NCBI GenBank assembly: GCA_905216075.1 | Contig: CAJMSO010000085.1 | Coordinates: 1-7,431 of the forward strand | Length of the DNA: 7,431 nucleotides | Origin: an uncultured bacterium | GTDB lineage: Bacteria > Actinomycetota > Coriobacteriia > Coriobacteriales > Coriobacteriaceae | Direction of reading: 5' to 3' | Part shown: positions 1 to 5,998 of the stretch, piece by piece | Layout of the letters: each line of letters starts with the position of its first letter | How positions within the stretch are numbered: the stretch's first letter is position 1 | Program-made: the position numbers and the translations under genes | Notes under the pieces: generated by a model | The model's database searches: none | Seen by the model: the letters and a program-made list of their open reading frames with translations, nothing else | What the model was told of the DNA's origin: nothing

Positions 1-825
1 CAGGAAGGCCGTGGTGGCCTCGTCGGCGTCCTTGGAGCAGTACATGTGCTCGGTAGCCCAGATCTTGAAGGAGTCGTCGGTGACGTTTGCGCTCTTGGGC
101 TCGACGCCCTCGACCTTGACGGCGTTGAACTTGGAGTCATCGAAGTGCGAGAAGTCGAGGTAGGAGATGGCGTTATCGGTGCTGCCCATCTGAGTCTGGA
201 CGTCGCCGGACTTGTCGAGCTCGGCGTCGCCCTTAAAATCGACGGCCTCGTCGCCAAAGACGGCGGCCTCGAAGGTGGCACGGGTACCGGAGCCGGCCTT
301 GCGGTTGAGAACGACGATCTTGGCGTCCTCGCCGCCGACCTCCTTCCAGTTGGTGATCTGGCCGGAGAAGATGCCCTTGAGCTGCTCGAGGGACAGGTCG
401 TCGACCTTCACGTTCTTAGAGACGACGGGACCCATGCCCACGACGGCGACCTCGTGGTCGACAAGGTTCTTGACCTGGTCGGCCTCGAGTTTGGTCTCGG
501 CGAAGACGTCGGAGTTACCGATGGTGACGGTGCCGGCGGCGACAGCGGTCAGGCCCTTGCCCGAACCGTTGCCCGAACCGGAGACGGAGACATCGGGGTT
601 GGCGTCCATGAACTTCTCGGCAGCAGCCTCGACGAGAGCCTGGAACGAGGAGGCGCCGTCGTAGGTCACCTCGCCGGAGACGGACTCGGCAGCAGCGGCG
701 CTACCCTTGTCGGCGGCGTCGGATGCGCCGGAGCCGCCGCAACCAACGAGGCCGAGACCGACGATGCTGGCAAGACCACCAGCGAGGCCGAGGAACTGAC
801 GACGAGAATAAGCCTGATCGAGCAT
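1..825 (-). CDS. pstS: PstS, phosphate ABC transporter substrate-binding lipoprotein (C-terminus cut off by window edge)
   Basis: This is the extracellular phosphate-binding component of the PstSCAB high-affinity uptake system. The 275 visible residues begin with a Tat-type lipoprotein signal: twin-arginine motif SRRQFLG (7-13), a hydrophobic stretch, and lipobox LVGC with the lipidated cysteine at 29. A short Ala/Ser linker follows. The periplasmic-binding fold then shows PstS hallmarks: the SGSGNGSGKG loop (82-91), IFSGQITNW (152-160), and the phosphate-contacting segment RKAGSGTR (175-182). I chose the ATG at 825 because GAAAGGAAG sits just upstream. An in-frame ATG at 843 would add six residues (MYERKI) but has no better ribosome site. 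The frame is open to base 1, so the stop lies outside; full-length relatives are usually somewhat longer. The permease and ATPase genes (pstC, pstA, pstB) would be expected beyond the left edge, but this cannot be seen. Family assignment is firm; the Tat route is inferred from the motif. Confidence 0.93.
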   Translation of the reverse strand, partial: MLDQAYSRRQFLGLAGGLASIVGLGLVGCGGSGASDAADKGSAAAAESVSGEVTYDGASSFQALVEAAAEKFMDANPDVSVSGSGNGSGKGLTAVAAGTVTIGNSDVFAETKLEADQVKNLVDHEVAVVGMGPVVSKNVKVDDLSLEQLKGIFSGQITNWKEVGGEDAKIVVLNRKAGSGTRATFEAAVFGDEAVDFKGDAELDKSGDVQTQMGSTDNAISYLDFSHFDDSKFNAVKVEGVEPKSANVTDDSFKIWATEHMYCSKDADEATTAFL

Positions 826-850
826 GATCTTCCTTTCATACATGCGAATC

Positions 851-867
851 GCGGGCACCCTGCCCGC
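851..867 (-). other. Hairpin in the pstS 5' leader
   Basis: A perfect 7-bp inverted repeat (GCGGGCA / TGCCCGC) with a 3-base loop lies 25 bases upstream of the pstS start codon, just before the ribosome site. A 10-bp palindrome (CCCGATCGGG, 891-900) lies slightly further upstream. In the pstS mRNA this would be a stable stem in the leader and could affect mRNA stability or translation. There is no U-run on the pstS strand, so it is not a terminator for that direction. Function unknown. Confidence 0.45.
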
Positions 868-935
868 TTTGCTGTTTGGAAAGATACGGCCCCGATCGGG
901 CAGCGCCCGCGCCAACTGCGGTTTCTTACGGGCTA

Positions 936-997
936 TTGATAGACCCTTACCGCAAGCGCGGCTCGGCTTTACAAACGAATAACAAATTCACCACCAA
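936..997 (-). promoter_or_regulatory. Candidate pstS promoter with 11-bp-phased Pho-like repeats
   Basis: On the minus strand, three related half-sites TTGGT, TTTGT, TTTGT occur exactly 11 bases apart (plus-strand 993-997, 982-986, 971-975). This is the spacing of PhoB/PhoP half-sites. A -10-like TATCAA follows at 941-936. The position 17 bases upstream of it (959-964) has no recognisable -35 box, as is usual for activator-dependent Pho promoters where the operator stands in for -35. The half-site sequence does not match a consensus I can name with confidence, so the regulator is inferred from gene identity and phasing only. Confidence 0.4.
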
Positions 998-1020
998 GCA
1001 TGACCCGCCTTTTACACCGA

Positions 1021-1095
1021 TAAAAAGCAGTTGCGGTGAAATAGTTCCTGTTTGGCTGTCAGACAGCCGATTCTAGGAACTATTCCACCGCAACT
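1021..1095 (-). terminator. Long-hairpin terminator of the HAD-pepV unit
   Basis: Arms 1029-1049 and 1075-1095 form a 21-bp stem with one mismatch, and an inner stem GGCTGTC / GACAGCC (1054-1060, 1062-1068) caps it. Read on the minus strand, the hairpin starts 22 bases after the pepV stop and is followed by GCTTTTTA. This is a credible intrinsic terminator. The same segment is also copy 1 of a dispersed palindromic repeat (see separate entry). Confidence 0.7.
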
Positions 1096-1099
1096 TAGA
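1029..1099. repeat. Dispersed palindromic repeat, copy 1
   Basis: This copy shares its right end (1080-1099) base for base over 20 bases with 4353-4372. Its left arm shares TGCGGTG, AATAG and CTGTTT with copy 2. The inner arm bases differ between copies but remain self-complementary in each (TTC/GAA here, GGA/TCC in copy 2). Both copies sit immediately behind coding sequences. This suggests a REP-like or terminator-like family carried in several copies in the genome; two copies are all this window can show. Confidence 0.7.
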
Positions 1100-1117
1100 T
1101 TTGGAAACCGCGAAACC

Positions 1118-2554
1118 TTAAAGCTCTAATTCATTCAAACGAAGGATTGCCACGATGTAAATCTTGAGTGCTTGCTTGAGCTGCTCCTCGTTGGCGCACT
1201 CGTTGGGGCCGTGCATCTGGCCGCCCCATGCGGGCAGCTCCAGGCCGGTCTCCTCGGGGCCAAACGAGACGGCGCGGGCAAAGTTGCGCGCATACGTGCC
1301 GCCGCCCATGGCAAAGGGCTCGGCATGCTTGCCCGTAAACTCGTTATAGGTATCAATAAGCGCTTTCACGGCCGGATCGTCGGCAGACACCGAGAACGGC
1401 ACCTTTGCACGACCCACACGACACGTCACGCCAAAGCGTCCCACGAGCGGCTCGAGCTGCTCGCAAATGGTATCGGCACTGGTGCTATCGGGGAAACGCA
1501 CGTCAATGACCTGCTCGATATGGCCATCCGCCACACGGATGACGCCGGGGTTGCAGGTGAGCGGGCCAAACGCGGGGCTCGTCGCATCGATACCCAGGCC
1601 GCGGCCATAGGCGTCCGCATGCACAAAGGCCAGAAACTTGACAAACTCATGCTCGGCAGGCGTCAGCAGGCGCTCGTCGCGCGCACCAAACGCGTCCTCG
1701 GCCTCACGCAGATACGCCACGATGAGGCCGACGGCATTGATCGTTCCTTCGGGCATCGAGGCATGACCGCCAATGCCGTGGGCGAAAATCTGCGCATGCC
1801 CGTTATCGAGTGCGGTGATCTCCAGGCGGTCGGCATTCTCAGCGGGTGCCGGCAGCTCATCGGCGGCAATCGCAAGCTCGCAGATAGACTGCGACGGAAT
1901 GGCGTTGCTCGCCTCGGCACCGCTCCAGGACACAATGCGCCCGCCGTCGATCTTGGAGCTCACAAACGTCGCCCCAAACTGGCCCTTCTCGGCATTACAG
2001 ACCGGGAACTCGGCATCGGGCGTAAACAGAAAGTCGGGGTTCGCGTAGTTCTCCAGATAACGGTGAACGTCGGACATGCCCACTTCCTCATCGCAGCCCA
2101 GCAGCGCACGGAAGGTATAGCGCGGCACAATGCCGTGCTTGAGCAGGTAGGCGCCGGCATAGAGCGACAACACCGCCGGACCCTTGTCATCGATCACGCC
2201 ACGGCCGAGCAGCCAGCCCTCGCGGCGCTCCATCGCAAACGGGTCGGTGTTCCAGCCGGGGCCTGCGGGCACCACGTCCACATGGCAGATAGTCGCGAGC
2301 TGCTTATCGCCGCGGCCCGGAATATCGGCGATTCCCACAAAGCCCTCGTCGTCGCTCGTCTGGTAGCCGAGCTTTTGCGCGATGCCGAGCGCGCAATCGA
2401 GTGCGTCACGGACCGGGCGGCCAAACGGCGCGCCGGGCTCCGCATCAGCAGAAACTGCCACGGACGGATAACTCACCAGCTGCTCGATATCGGCGACGAC
2501 ATCCTCCCAGACCTCGTCGACATACTCGGCAACGCTCTGCTCCACCTGATTCAT
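1118..2554 (-). CDS. pepV: PepV-like dipeptidase (M20 family metallopeptidase)
   Basis: This is a cytoplasmic two-zinc dipeptidase of the M20 PepV/Sapep group, which cleaves a broad range of dipeptides. The protein is 478 residues, close to the roughly 470 of characterised PepV. Metal and catalytic residues can be placed by motif: H91 and D93 in ICHVDVVP, bridging D122 in GRGVIDDKGP, catalytic and ligand pair E156/E157 in GCDEEVG, D180 in TPDAEFPV, H264 in GIGGHASMPEG (lid domain), and H448 near the C-terminus in GGQMHGPNE. All expected residues are present, so the enzyme should be active. I chose the ATG at 2554 because a perfect AAGGAGG lies 6 bases upstream; an upstream in-frame start would add 15 basic residues and has no such site. 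It lies 54 bases downstream of the HAD gene on the same strand, probably cotranscribed, and ends before the terminator at 1021-1095. Other M20 amidohydrolases are less likely given the length and motif set. Confidence 0.92.
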   Translation of the reverse strand: MNQVEQSVAEYVDEVWEDVVADIEQLVSYPSVAVSADAEPGAPFGRPVRDALDCALGIAQKLGYQTSDDEGFVGIADIPGRGDKQLATICHVDVVPAGPGWNTDPFAMERREGWLLGRGVIDDKGPAVLSLYAGAYLLKHGIVPRYTFRALLGCDEEVGMSDVHRYLENYANPDFLFTPDAEFPVCNAEKGQFGATFVSSKIDGGRIVSWSGAEASNAIPSQSICELAIAADELPAPAENADRLEITALDNGHAQIFAHGIGGHASMPEGTINAVGLIVAYLREAEDAFGARDERLLTPAEHEFVKFLAFVHADAYGRGLGIDATSPAFGPLTCNPGVIRVADGHIEQVIDVRFPDSTSADTICEQLEPLVGRFGVTCRVGRAKVPFSVSADDPAVKALIDTYNEFTGKHAEPFAMGGGTYARNFARAVSFGPEETGLELPAWGGQMHGPNECANEEQLKQALKIYIVAILRLNELEL

Positions 2555-2608
2555 GGACGACCTCCTTAGCAATGAGCGGCGAGCGTGCCCGCCCCTCACA
2601 TCACGTCA

Positions 2609-3271
2609 TTAGATAGCGAAAAGTTTAGCAAGCTCGGCCACCGAGTGCACCACCGCATCGGCACCCGCCGCCTCGTGCTCGCCCGGCGCCGCCGCGCCCG
2701 AATAGATGCCGATGCACGGCACGCCCATCGCGTGCGCGCCCTCCACATCGTTAAAGCGATCGCCGATCATCACGGCGTCGTCGGCCGTCGCGCCCAGAGC
2801 CGCCAGCGCATCGCGGACCGAATCCGCCTTGATCTCGCGTCCCTGCGGCGGATTCATGCCGACCACCGCCTCAAACTGAGAAAGCCCGAGCTCACGTACC
2901 ATGTCGATGCACTTTGCCTCCATGCGCGACGTCGCCACGGCCATACGCTTGCCCTGGGCGACCAACCCATCCAGCAGCTCGGGGATCCCATCGAACACGG
3001 GGTACTCTTCCGGTCCCAGCTCATCAAAAAAGGCACGGTACTCGTCGGCCACCACAAGCGACTCCTCGCGCGAGAAGCCGTAAAAGTCGTGGAAGCTCTT
3101 CCACAGGGGCGGCCCGATCATGCGGCGCAGGTCACCCATCTGCGCCTTCGAAAACCCGCGCGCAGCCAGCGTCTTGCGCGTCGAGGTCATCACCGCCCGA
3201 CCCGTATCGGCCACCGTGCCATCGAAATCAAACAACACGACCGGCCGTTTGCCTATCTCCAACGCCCCCAT
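2609..3271 (-). CDS. HAD-superfamily phosphatase (Gph-like, subfamily IA)
   Basis: This is a 220-residue haloacid-dehalogenase-type phosphohydrolase. Motif I is FDFDGTVADTG with nucleophile D15 and acid/base D17. The alpha-helical cap spans roughly residues 25-90. Motif II is T114 in AVATSRMEAK, motif III is K148 in GREIKAD, and motif IV is IGDRFNDVEGA with D171 and D175. The C-terminal GEHEAAGADAVVHSVAEL segment is typical of phosphoglycolate-phosphatase-like and nucleotidase-like members. The physiological substrate cannot be read from sequence. I prefer the ATG at 3271 because GGAAGAGGA lies about 6 bases upstream. Alternatives are an ATG at 3277, too close to that site, or a GTG at 3304. 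It is the first gene of a two-gene unit with pepV and is divergent from the DegV-family gene. Confidence 0.87.
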   Translation of the reverse strand: MGALEIGKRPVVLFDFDGTVADTGRAVMTSTRKTLAARGFSKAQMGDLRRMIGPPLWKSFHDFYGFSREESLVVADEYRAFFDELGPEEYPVFDGIPELLDGLVAQGKRMAVATSRMEAKCIDMVRELGLSQFEAVVGMNPPQGREIKADSVRDALAALGATADDAVMIGDRFNDVEGAHAMGVPCIGIYSGAAAPGEHEAAGADAVVHSVAELAKLFAI

Positions 3272-3316
3272 CGGCATTCCTCTTCCCCAGTTGACGATTT
3301 CCACACCGACACTTCA

Positions 3317-3338
3317 AACTGTTGACTATTCAACAATT
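3317..3338. promoter_or_regulatory. Palindrome in the HAD/degV divergent intergenic region
   Basis: TGTTGA-CTAT-TCAACA (3320-3335) is a perfect 6-bp inverted repeat. It extends to 8 of 9 matching bases per arm (AACTGTTGA / TCAACAATT, 3317-3338). It lies just upstream of the -35 region of the degV promoter, in the only gap between two divergent genes. This is a typical place and shape for a dimeric regulator's operator. No regulator is encoded nearby, so its partner is unknown. Confidence 0.45.
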
Positions 3339-3342
3339 AAAG

Positions 3343-3371
3343 CTGGCAATGTGGAACGACTCTACTATACT
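3343..3371 (+). promoter_or_regulatory. Predicted promoter of the DegV-family gene
   Basis: CTGGCA (-35-like, 3343-3348) and TATACT (-10, 3366-3371) are separated by 17 bases, giving a housekeeping-sigma-type promoter. The predicted transcript start near 3378 leaves a leader of about 50 bases before the ATG at 3428. No better -10 is seen between this site and the gene. Confidence 0.55.
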
Positions 3372-3427
3372 TGTCGCACTTTGCTCTCAGAAGGCGGCGC
3401 GCAAGCGCCCCAACGAAAGGTGCAATT

Positions 3428-4288
3428 ATGTCTTTTGCCATCATAACCGACTCCACGTCGGACATCTCCCCCGCCCGCGCCCAAGAGCTCGGCATTTACG
3501 TGATTCCGCTGCATGTGATTATCGAGGGCGAGGACCTGCTCGACCAGGTGCAAATTACCGCCCAGGAGTACGTCGCGCGCATGGCCGGCTCCGAGCAACT
3601 GCCACACACCTCGCAGCCGAGCGCCGGCGAGTTCAAGGCGCTCTTTGACCGCGTGCTCGCCGACGGCCACGACAGCGCCATCTTTATCTCGCTGTGCAGC
3701 GAGTGGTCTGCCTGCTACGCCAACGCGTGCCAGGTTGCCGATACCCACGAGCTCGACGTGCGCTGCATCGACTCGCGCACCGGCTCGGGTGCCGAGGGCC
3801 TGCTGGTGGAGTACGCACTGGCCATGCGCGAGGACGGCCGCAGTCTGGACGAGACCGAGGCGCAGATCCGCGCGACGCTGCCCGACGCCCACCTGCTGCT
3901 GATTCCCCGCACGCTCGAGAACCTCGTTAAGAACGGCCGCGCGCCCAAACTCGCCGGCCAGCTCACGCAGATGCTCAACATTCGCCTGGCCGTTTCGCCG
4001 GAGTGGAAATCGGGCGAAATCAAGGCCATCAAAAAGGGCCGCGGCGCCAAGCGCATCGTCGCCAACACCATGGCCGATTGCCTCGCATTTTTGGCCGAGC
4101 ATCCGGGCTCCAGCGTGCGCGTACTCACGACCGGCGCCGCCGAGGAGCAGGAGCTCGTCAGCCAAGCGCTCACAGGCCAGGACTACGTGGACGCCGGCAC
4201 CGGCCCCATCGGCTGCACCATCGCCACCCACGTAGGCGTCGACGCCATCGCCATCAGCTACTGCCCCCGCTACCAACCCATCCACTAG
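3428..4288 (+). CDS. DegV-family (FakB-type) fatty-acid-binding protein
   Basis: This is a 286-residue DegV-family protein. Characterised members (FakB) hold a fatty acid and present it to the FakA kinase, which makes acyl-phosphate for phospholipid synthesis. The protein opens with IITDSTSDIS (5-14), then TSQPS (61-65, with T61), the ligand-site segment ISLCSEWSACY (87-97), TLENLVKNGR (162-171), and GPIGCTIATHVG (259-270, with H268). By analogy with staphylococcal FakB proteins, T61, S94 and H268 fall where the carboxylate-binding Thr, Ser and His are expected. The common SGT after that position is SAC here, a mild departure. I chose the ATG at 3428 because GAAAGG lies 7 bases upstream; an upstream in-frame ATG at 3371 sits on the -10 box itself. 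It is transcribed alone and converges on the YafQ-type toxin. FakA is not in the window. Lipid specificity cannot be deduced. Confidence 0.9.
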   Translation: MSFAIITDSTSDISPARAQELGIYVIPLHVIIEGEDLLDQVQITAQEYVARMAGSEQLPHTSQPSAGEFKALFDRVLADGHDSAIFISLCSEWSACYANACQVADTHELDVRCIDSRTGSGAEGLLVEYALAMREDGRSLDETEAQIRATLPDAHLLLIPRTLENLVKNGRAPKLAGQLTQMLNIRLAVSPEWKSGEIKAIKKGRGAKRIVANTMADCLAFLAEHPGSSVRVLTTGAAEEQELVSQALTGQDYVDAGTGPIGCTIATHVGVDAIAISYCPRYQPIH

Positions 4289-4304
4289 GGGCACCTTTAC
4301 CACC

Positions 4305-4372
4305 TGCGGTGGAATAGGGACTGTTTTTGGCGTATCAGCCGCAAATCAATCCCTATTCCACCGCAACTTAGA
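4305..4372. repeat. Dispersed palindromic repeat, copy 2
   Basis: Arms 4305-4320 and 4350-4365 form a perfect 16-bp stem (TGCGGTGGAATAGGGA and its complement) around a 29-base loop. The element sits symmetrically between convergent genes, 16 bases after the degV stop and 16 bases after the toxin stop. Neither strand has a U-run after the stem, so it is at most a weak or bidirectional terminator. Its right flank 4353-4372 is identical to 1080-1099 in copy 1. Confidence 0.7.
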
Positions 4373-4381
4373 AATCGGCAA

Positions 4382-4690
4382 TCAGCCCTGCGGGCCCCGG
4401 AACAGTTCCTCATGCGAGCCCATTCTGACCAGCCGGATCACAGGATTAGTCTTATGCGGCAAGTACAGAACGACCACATCGACCAACCGATCGGATAGAT
4501 GGAAATCGATGTGGCCGTTGTAATTGCCGCCCGGGTTTGAAAGCTCATGGGCGCCATATTCCGCGGGAAGCGAGCCGCGAGCTGCAAGCTCTGCGACTGC
4601 CGCCTTAAACTCGGTTTTTAGCTGCGGATGGATGCGCATCGTCCGTTTGTAATCCGCCTTAAACTGAGCCTCGACTTTAATCTCAAACAT
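4382..4690 (-). CDS. yafQ: YafQ-type mRNA endonuclease toxin of a type II toxin-antitoxin pair
   Basis: This is a 102-residue RelE-superfamily toxin that, by family, cuts mRNA on the ribosome. It matches the YafQ group: LPAEYGAHEL (41-50, H48), the NGHIDFHL segment (58-65, H60 and H64), a beta-rich VDVVVLYLP core (70-78), and RMGSHEELF (89-97) with R89, H93 and F97. The last motif corresponds to the RTGTHSDLF-type end of E. coli YafQ with its catalytic His and Phe. All the expected residues are present, so the toxin looks intact. The start codon lies 2 bases after the antitoxin stop, with GAGGAC at the antitoxin's 3' end serving as ribosome site. This gives tight translational coupling, with the antitoxin made first. 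The pair has visibly lower GC than its neighbours, suggesting acquisition. YafQ rather than YoeB or HigB is favoured by the terminal motif; subfamily certainty is moderate. Confidence 0.87.
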   Translation of the reverse strand: MFEIKVEAQFKADYKRTMRIHPQLKTEFKAAVAELAARGSLPAEYGAHELSNPGGNYNGHIDFHLSDRLVDVVVLYLPHKTNPVIRLVRMGSHEELFRGPQG

Positions 4691-4692
4691 CG

Positions 4693-4992
4693 CTAGTCCT
4701 CATCGAGGAACGATATAAGCTCATCAGCGTTATTAAATGACGGGCTGTCGTCTGGCAGAATCCCCAACTCATGAGCCTCGGCAATCACCATGGCGCGCCT
4801 CGTCGCCTCGTTGGGAACTTCGGGCCGACCCACAATCTCAAACGGAATCTTTCGCTGATTTACCAGCTGCCGAACGGCAAGATTGAGGTAGGAATTGAGA
4901 CTAAGGCCGACCGAATCCAAAAACTCAGTCGCCTGTTCCTTGAGCCCTTCTTCGATGCGAACCGTCGTGGGCTTAACCGTTGCAGTAGACAT
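4693..4992 (-). CDS. dinJ: RelB/DinJ-family antitoxin
   Basis: This 99-residue antitoxin is partnered with the downstream YafQ-type toxin. The N-terminus has a ribbon-helix-helix layout: strand TTVRI (9-13), helix around EEGLKEQATEFLDSV (14-28), turn GLSLN, helix YLNLAVRQLVNQR (35-47), then the DinJ/RelB hallmark KIPFEI (48-53). The acidic C-terminal part (about 58-99, ending FLDED) is the likely toxin-wrapping region. In this family the antitoxin alone or with toxin represses its own promoter. I chose the ATG at 4992 because AGGAGG lies 6 bases upstream; longer in-frame starts would add a basic extension that overlaps the promoter region. A -10-like TATACT (5024-5029, minus strand) and a large palindrome (5038-5077) lie directly upstream. 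Confidence 0.88.
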   Translation of the reverse strand: MSTATVKPTTVRIEEGLKEQATEFLDSVGLSLNSYLNLAVRQLVNQRKIPFEIVGRPEVPNEATRRAMVIAEAHELGILPDDSPSFNNADELISFLDED

Positions 4993-5023
4993 ACGCGACC
5001 TCCTCGCTCTCGTCTTTTGCATC

Positions 5024-5077
5024 AGTATACCCAGTTTAGAAGGCAGACTGATGTTAAATAGCATCAATCTGCCTTCT
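5024..5077 (-). promoter_or_regulatory. TA operon promoter region with 16-bp-arm palindrome
   Basis: Arms 5038-5053 and 5062-5077 match at 15 of 16 positions (AGAAGGCAGAYTGATG and its complement) around an 8-base AT-rich loop. TATACT on the minus strand (5024-5029) would be the -10 box; no good -35 is visible, and the palindrome covers that position. It could be the autoregulatory operator of the antitoxin. It could instead be a hairpin behind the LOG gene, beginning 28 bases after its stop, but no U-run follows on the minus strand, so a terminator role is weak. Confidence 0.5.
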
Positions 5078-5105
5078 CATCACTACAACGACAGGCACGC
5101 TCGCC

Positions 5106-5864
5106 CTACATCAGCCCACTTAGGGCGATGTCGACGGCCTCGTTGAGGTCGTCGGTAATGTGCACCAGCTCCGGATCGAGCGGGCTGATCATACCGGCGT
5201 CCATCACCGGGCCGTTGAGCCAGTCGAATAGGCCCTGCCAGTACTCGGTGCCCACCAGCACGAGCGGCATGCGCTTGACCTTGTGCGTCTGCACCAGCGT
5301 GAGCACCTCGAACATTTCGTCGAGCGTACCAAAACCTCCGGGAAACACGATGGCGCCCGAGCTGTATTTGACGAACATGGTCTTGCGCACAAAGAAGTAA
5401 CGGAAGTCCATGCCAAGGTTCACGTATTTGTTGAGCCCGTGTTCGTGCGGGAGCTCGATACCCAAGCCGACCGACTTGCCGTTCACGCTCGCCGCTCCCC
5501 TGTTGGCCGCTTCCATGACGCCGGGGCCACCGCCGGGGATAACCGCCACGCCGCGCTGGGCGATTTTGCGGCCGACCGTGCGCGCCGCCTTATAGAGCGG
5601 ATCGGTCTTGGGCATGCGGGCGCTGCCGAAGATGGTCACAGCGGGCCCGAGCTCGGCAAGTGCGCCAAAGCCATCGACAAACTCGGCCTGGATGCGCAGC
5701 ACGCGCCACGGATCAGCATGCAGCCAGTCGGTCGACTCCTCGGGCGCCAGCAGGTTGGCGTAGGTGTTGTCCTTGGGAATCATGGGGCCGCGCATAACCA
5801 CGGGGCCGCGGCGGTACGTCTCGTCGTAGGCGGACTCGCCCTCGACATTCTCGTTCTCAATCAT
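5106..5864 (-). CDS. LOG-family (TIGR00730-type) Rossmann-fold protein
   Basis: This is a 252-residue member of the LOG/lysine-decarboxylase-like family. Characterised relatives are phosphoribohydrolases that release the base from nucleoside 5'-monophosphates, including cytokinin ribotides in plants and some bacteria. The signature motifs are both present: GGGPGVMEAANRG (111-123) and PGGFGTLDE (175-183, with E183), with the conserved FFVRK (157-161) between them. An N-terminal extension of about 70 residues precedes the Rossmann core (starting near AVTIFGSAR, 75-83), so this is the longer bacterial form rather than the compact approximately 180-190-residue LOG. The ATG at 5864 has AGGAG 5 bases upstream. 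An in-frame upstream start would read through a terminator hairpin and is rejected. The gene follows tgt on the same strand but behind that terminator. In bacteria the role is usually taken to be nucleotide housekeeping; cytokinin production cannot be claimed here. Confidence 0.88.
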   Translation of the reverse strand: MIENENVEGESAYDETYRRGPVVMRGPMIPKDNTYANLLAPEESTDWLHADPWRVLRIQAEFVDGFGALAELGPAVTIFGSARMPKTDPLYKAARTVGRKIAQRGVAVIPGGGPGVMEAANRGAASVNGKSVGLGIELPHEHGLNKYVNLGMDFRYFFVRKTMFVKYSSGAIVFPGGFGTLDEMFEVLTLVQTHKVKRMPLVLVGTEYWQGLFDWLNGPVMDAGMISPLDPELVHITDDLNEAVDIALSGLM

Positions 5865-5880
5865 GGGTACTCCTATCGGG

Positions 5881-5927
5881 AAAAGAAAAACGGGCGGGGT
5901 CGACGCCATGCGCCAAACACCCGCCCG
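5881..5927 (-). terminator. Intrinsic terminator between tgt and the LOG gene
   Basis: On the minus strand, CGGGCGGG and CCCGCCCG (plus-strand 5920-5927 and 5891-5898) form a perfect 8-bp GC stem around a 21-base loop. It is followed at once by TTTTTCTTTT. It begins 72 bases after the tgt stop, and its U-run ends only a few bases before the LOG ribosome site. It therefore either ends tgt transcription or acts as an attenuator in the LOG leader. Confidence 0.85.
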
Positions 5928-5954
5928 AACATCAACTATTCGGTATGGTACCCA

Positions 5955-5998
5955 CGATGCATCAAGCGCTTGCAAGGCATCGGTCAGCGGTCGCCGCT
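5955..5998 (-). other. Inverted repeats ahead of the tgt/LOG terminator
   Basis: Between the tgt stop and the terminator lie two further inverted repeats: AGCGG-TCG-CCGCT (5986-5998) and CGATGC...GCATCG (5955-5960 / 5977-5982). The second encloses the 10-bp palindrome CAAGCGCTTG (5963-5972). Together with the terminator they make a densely structured 135-base spacer. No known riboswitch class is recognised by eye. Confidence 0.4.

Noticed and set aside
46..939. A 297-codon open frame on the plus strand opposite pstS
   Set aside because: The frame is Gly/Asp/Val/Leu-rich with no motif and is antisense to a clear PstS; it also runs through the pstS promoter region.
876..1076. Small plus-strand frame in the pstS upstream gap (66 codons)
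   Set aside because: It has no ribosome site, ends inside the hairpin repeat, and shows no recognisable protein features.
1172..2569. A 465-codon open frame on the plus strand opposite pepV
   Set aside because: The composition is a shadow of the pepV codons, with no ribosome site or domain; the minus-strand protein has complete M20 motifs.
3365..4303. A 312-codon minus-strand open frame opposite the DegV-family gene
   Set aside because: It shows no family motif and spans the degV promoter and start; the plus-strand product carries all DegV landmarks.
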